A stretch of 64,000 bases of DNA from contig JAXGGA010004418.1 in NCBI GenBank assembly GCA_038373865.1, positions 24,685 through 88,684 of the forward strand, read 5' to 3'. The notes under the pieces are model-generated. The model made no database searches and was not told where the DNA came from. It saw only the letters and a program-made list of their open reading frames with translations. This DNA is from Uloborus plumipes (lineage: Eukaryota; Arthropoda; Arachnida; Araneae; Uloboridae). Shown one piece after another: positions 59,529-64,000 of this stretch (position 1 is the first letter of the stretch; the number at the start of each line of letters is the position of its first letter). The translations under genes and the position numbers were made by a program.

Positions 59529-59699
59529 TAACATCTTTTCACTTGTTGTTTTTTAATTATTATTTGTTGTTAAGTAGATAACAACTGGTGCAGCAACCTG
59601 AACAGTGAATAGGTCTAGCCTACTTGTCTTTTTTTTTTTCTTCTTCTTCTTCTTTTGCAATTCTGTCGCTTTCTGCATTTTGTTTCCTTTCTCTCCACT

Positions 59700-59790
59700 C
59701 CCTCCCCCGCTCGCATTTAAGCATACCGTACTCGATTTTGGACATGCGAAAAGATGCGCGCTATCATTAGTCGAACTGCGTGTCAATCAA
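59700..59790. repeat. dispersed repeat, inverted copy at 61685-61765
   Basis: TTTAAGCATACCGTACTCGA, TTGGACATGCGAAAAGAT and CGCGCTATCATT.GTCGA are shared in inverted order with 61685-61765. Each copy adjoins a C-rich or G-rich homopolymer-like tract. Parallel open frames in the two copies come from this homology. The family is unknown. Confidence 0.55.
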
Positions 59791-59993
59791 TCGCCTAACG
59801 CCGCCCCTAGGTTCGGAAAGTTCAGGAAGTGAAAGAAAAATGTCAGAACAGAGTGTTAACGTCGTGCTAGGAGAGGGGGGGGGGGGGGGGTAGGTATTAA
59901 CTACCTTGATATCGTAAAATAAATAAACATTTAAAATTGTTGGAATCAAGCTAAAAAGTGTTTCATTTCGAAAAACAACATGGAAAACTTCTA

Positions 59994-60187
59994 TACTTCC
60001 CAGCAGTTTAACTTGGCAGTGACGTCACTACGGGCGGAGCCAATAAGAGCTCACAAGCAGCCAGCGGTTTCCTCTAATTCGCCAAGTAGGCTGTGACGTT
60101 TTATCTAGCTCGTTTTTCATAGGCTAACGTCACGCTGTTGGCTCCGCCCGTAGTGACGTCACTGCCAAGTTAAACTGCTGGGAAGTA
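59994..60187. mobile_element. young TA-flanked MITE with 50-bp perfect inverted ends
   Basis: The 50-bp ends, starting TACTTCCCAGCAGTTTAACT and running to GGGCGGAGCCAA, are perfect inverted copies. TA flanks lie at 59992-59993 and 60188-60189. It is 194 bp and non-coding, and Tc1/mariner-like in target choice. Confidence 0.85.
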
Positions 60188-60189
60188 TA

Positions 60190-61440
60190 TGCAAATTCAT
60201 CCCAAAACACGTAGTAGTGCCATCTATGTGTAAATACGGAAAGCAATTTTAAGAAAAGAAATTTTCTTTTAAAACTTCAAACCAGTGCTCCAAATGTATT
60301 GAATTACTTACTATTCTTGAAAAAAAGTAAAAATGAATGTTCGCGCCCTTCTAAAATAGTTCTGAAAGTGTTGCAAAAATACTATATTTTATATTTTTTT
60401 CATATTATTGATTTTTTTAACAAGGTAGTATCTTAGAAATTTATTTTTAAGAAAAAGGGGGAATATATTAAATGTTTACTAAACTGTTTGAAGTTTAAGG
60501 TATAGATATTCTTTTACAATGCAATATGTGTACAATGTACATGTATTAGCATCTGTATTATCAGTTCAAGAATTATTAATCATTAGGACAGTTAAAAATG
60601 TTCATATACATTTTCTTTAAACAGGAATTTCTATAAGACGTTTTTAGTGATTATACGACTAATTATTAACGACGAAAATTCCCTGATTACTTGCCCTGAT
60701 GAAGTATCTCTGAGGACAAGGTCCATAAATTTTAAATAAAGAAATTAAATGATTTAGTCTCCTTAAAAAACATATTTATTGGGTTTCGTTTAACATCTCG
60801 TCTAATTGAAAAAAGATAAAAAAGTTTCGTGTCGAATGAATTTTTTCCCTTTCTTAATTTTCATTTATATCAAAGATTCATGGAGTAAAAAGAATGCAGG
60901 ACAAGCAGAAGTTCAAAATATGTATTTATACACCCGAAAGGTATTCACAGATAGCACTAACGATTTCCTCGGATAGGAAACGCAATTTAAATTCACATGC
61001 TTGAAAGTAACATTAAATTCAGCGGATTTACAGAAATCGAAAGCTATAATTTCCAAATTTTTATAACCTTGTTAAAAGCTTTACTGATGTGTAACAGCCC
61101 TCCCTTCGCAAAATAATATATTTTACAATTGATTCGATTATATTTTCCAATATTTTAGGGCCAATAACAAAAAAAAGTAAGGTATACAAAAAAAAAAAAG
61201 ATTTAATGCACATTAAAGTAGCCTATAAATTCAACAGTTTTAATAACCTAAAAAAGTTTACTTTGAAATGCAAAAAAAAAAATTAAGTTATCCTTAAAAA
61301 TAATTACCTGTTAATCATTTTTAGAAATCTTTTTACAGAAAACAAAACAGCGGCACAATTTAATTTAAAGCTAATAAATGGGACGTCAAAAAATATTTAA
61401 AAAAGCATAACGAAAAATTACCAGCAAACGATTTTTTGAT
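60190..61440. other. AT-rich spacer, no feature recognised
   Basis: Low-complexity AT-rich sequence without a frame, transposon end or RNA gene that I can support. Confidence 0.5.
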
Positions 61441-61869
61441 ATGATGGGCACGAATTTCTCATGTTTCATTGCTATTTGTTTTCTTTTCAAATTCTAGCAA
61501 AGAAGTTCGTCATGAACTTAATGTTGCTTGTTATAAAAATGCTTTTTCCATTTTCTGCCACGAAATTATGAAAATTTTAAGTAAATATTCGTCTTTTATT
61601 TTTATGGAGAGCTGGGCGAATTCATTTAGGCTGTATCTCAAAATAGCATTGCCTTTGTTTTGGCGTCGAAAGGAGATCTGTCGATAAGTCGATTCGACCA
61701 ATGATAGCGCGAATCTTTTCGCATGTCCAAACTCGAGTACGGTATGCTTAAATGCCCCCCCCCCCCCCACCCCGCTCACACACATAGACTTTCGAAATAA
61801 AATTCCTTCGTTGAAAGAGAGAGATTCTCTTTCATTTTCCTGTCCGTTTTATAGTTGCACAGAAGTATG

Positions 61870-62180
61870 AAACATGGATAGATTAAATCTTGACTACGTC
61901 GAGAATGGCGCCAAAACGGACCCCTATATCAAACAACGACAAATTGCTATATGCTTTCTTTTCGGGTCTCAAACCACGTGCTTCTTTCAAATTGGCAGTC
62001 TGCCAGCTTCTCGCGTCCTTTGCTCACCCACAATGCAGGATTGCATAGCGTGGTACTGGCGCCATCTGTTGAGTTACTGGTATCCAATGGGGCGTACAGA
62101 TGTGCATTCCCAGTGAGGCCGATCTGTGGAAGATGGAATTTGACTCGTTTTGCCAACGATAGATTTTTGTCACGAAGGCG
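61870..62180. other. GC-richer upstream segment
   Basis: Balanced sequence with GCGCCATCTGTTGAG (the same 15-mer context occurs at 56142) and CCAATGGGGCG, a CCAAT-like box. Overlapping frames run on both strands and none is convincing. It is a possible promoter or 5' exon region for the minus-strand gene. Confidence 0.25.
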
Positions 62181-62499
62181 AACTTTTTTTCTGATGTTTT
62201 TTAAAAATATATAATCTTTTATTTATCGTTTCAAATGCTTATATTATGTTTTGTTATTGTTTGGAGAATATTTTACGATAAAGTTTGTGTGATGTTTCAT
62301 TTTTTATTTATTTTTTTTTTTGCTGAAATATTCATTTTAAAATATGTATCTGGAAAATGGGACACGTCATAACTCTTTTAATTTTTTACTCACAAGCTTG
62401 AAATTTTGTTTGTGAGATGCTCTTAGCCATAGTACTTTGTGTACCAAATAAAAACATTTTTGGTTAACTATTTCATAATTCCGACTGAAGGGGTTAAGT

Positions 62500-62660
62500 A
62501 ATAGGTCGTAATAGAGAGATCACGCAGGCAGTCAAAACTTTGATTTAACAAGTTTAGAAAATTAAATTTTTCGCTGATCCTACCTATTTTGCAAGTCCGT
62601 TTCCCCGTCAAGGTCACGGGCCACATCTCTCCGTGGTCAAGCCTTAATATTTAAAAGAGA
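62500..62660. mobile_element. degenerate relative of the 5861 MITE
   Basis: The left AATAGAGAGATCACGC and right CAAGGTCACGGGCCACATCT, then CTCCGTGGTCAAGCC, resemble the ends at 5861-6042. A piggyBac-like right terminus CTGAAGGGGTTAA lies directly to its left (62485-62497), with no left partner seen. Confidence 0.4.
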
Positions 62661-64000
62661 TTCTGAGAGTTTTGTGAGTTTCCAAACAATTGTGTAGGTG
62701 CCATCACTGCTTGAAGAAGTTGTGGAAAATGTTTTTTTTTTCTTTTTCCAAGCTTAGTAGTCTTACATTTTCCTCTCCGGCAAGTCTACAAATGCAACTG
62801 ATCCAACTCCCTTTATTTTTCATGCGGAAGGTTACCGAGAACATTCAGTTATAAATGTCATCTTCCCTGCTATTTTTGATGCACAATTTATAGGTGTGTC
62901 CGTCTACCCCACACGTGCTGTTTCCGAGGTCAATGGAGACACCTGTGCTGTTCATGCTACTCCTTTTTTTAGAAGATTAAACTTTCATGTAAATTTCACT
63001 TTACTGTGTAGTTTATTGGAAAAAAAACGTTCTGAACTTGTATAATCTCAGATTACATTTACAGGCTTCAGCGGGTCGCATACAACCAGCCGAGACACAA
63101 GGCCACGCTCTGGCTACAGATTGAGCAAAGATGGCAACTTAATTTCAAGGCTCCTAAACTGATTGTGTATGTTATGTTTATTATGGGTGCAATATTTGTG
63201 AAATTTTAGAGGGAGCTAAGAGATTATTTACGTTTTAAAGCTTCAGTTTACAAGTTTTTCTTAAAAAGTAATGAACTAAGTTTTTGTTTGAGACATCCCA
63301 TGCCGGTTTGTGATTTCTTAACCAGTAAAATTTCGTCTTTACCCTCCAAAATCACTTTTTAATGAAATACATGCGCGCCACGTGCGTTACAAATTAGCGG
63401 CTGATTCGTGGAATGCCCCCCCCCCCCCCCCCCACCGGGGTGCATCTCCGAACTGCTATGCTAAATTTCGAATTAGCTGTTTTTTTTTTCTTTTTTTTTT
63501 TTTTTTGGAAATTACCTTTTGGTCTATAAGCTAAAATTTCTATTTTCTACGAGAAGGGGAGTGGGATTTTCATTTTGTTCTAATCGTAACGTGTATTTAA
63601 AAATGATTCTTTCTAACAGGCGCTTTAAATCTACACGAGTCAAGATTGAGAAGCTATTTTCGGGATTGGTAAGCGGGAGGAGCAGTCGTGTTTTCAAAAA
63701 TAAACTGACCATTCGCTGGGACATTCTTTGATCTTATTACTAAAAGAATAAATTATAAACTCCGTAGCGGAAAAAAACTGGTTTTAATCTATTTTCTTCA
63801 AAGTTTTTTTTTTCTTTTTTTGAGCAGAAATAATCCTGAAGCAGAACTCCCTTCATTAATTTAGTTTTGAAAAGTTGTTCACATTTCAAAAAGGTTAACT
63901 TAGGCGACAACCAATCCCATTACAACACATTTTTCAAATTTTCCTCACAAACCATCAGCAAGGTCATTAACAACAAGGAATATCATTAGGGACCTTGAAG

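Noticed and set aside
62485..62497. A sixth complete piggyBac-like MITE
   Set aside because: Only the right terminus CTGAAGGGG next to TTAA was found. No inverted left terminus could be located.
63075..63211. Plus-strand frame after an acceptor-like ATTTACAG, reading RVAYNQPRHKATLWLQIEQR
   Set aside because: The GC-richer start is suggestive, but the frame soon becomes hydrophobic AT-driven sequence and no family or partner exon was recognised.
1..64000. tRNA, rRNA, CRISPR arrays, bacterial operons
   Set aside because: No tRNA-like A/B box cloverleaf, rRNA core or regularly spaced repeats were seen by eye. Introns and transposons are eukaryotic. A covariance-model scan would be needed to exclude small RNA genes.

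Overview
This is eukaryotic nuclear DNA: AT-rich and full of homopolymer tracts and small DNA transposons, with GT-AG introns. An arthropod is most likely. A chelicerate such as a spider is my guess, but nothing in the window proves the class.

The main content is one minus-strand gene of about 46 kb (57208 down to about 9.8 kb). I could assemble its complete coding sequence: exons 57055-57208, 18342-19619, 16200-16342, 12644-12737 and 11177-11236, all with compatible phases, encoding 567 residues. The order of parts is an N-terminal myristoylation signal (MGIKAS), a Lys/Arg patch, a long disordered region with about 29 copies of a nine-residue Val-Glu-Thr-Pro-Val-Glu-Glu-Ala-Lys repeat, and a C-terminal CBM48/AMPK1-type glycogen-binding domain. 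The AMPK-beta complex-forming domain is absent. A membrane-anchored glycogen tether, comparable in layout to vertebrate STBD1, is the simplest hypothesis.

Layout. 1-82: C-terminal end of an unidentified plus-strand gene, then its probable 3'UTR. 3841-8016: a decayed hAT transposon carrying other insertions. About 8-9.8 kb: repeat debris between two convergent genes. 9.8-19.6 kb: 3'UTR and exons 5 to 2. 19.6-57.05 kb: a 37.4-kb first intron filled with transposons. It also holds GC-richer islands and three weaker candidate coding exons (34301 and 39093 on plus, 47719 on minus). 57.05-57.2 kb: exon 1. 57.2-64 kb: upstream sequence with more transposons.

Mobile DNA is dominated by non-autonomous elements whose ends and target duplications can be read directly. 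They are hAT (8-bp duplications), piggyBac-like (TTAA), Tc1/mariner and pogo-like (TA), one element with an 11-bp duplication, and two with 4-bp duplications. I saw no tRNA, rRNA or CRISPR array.
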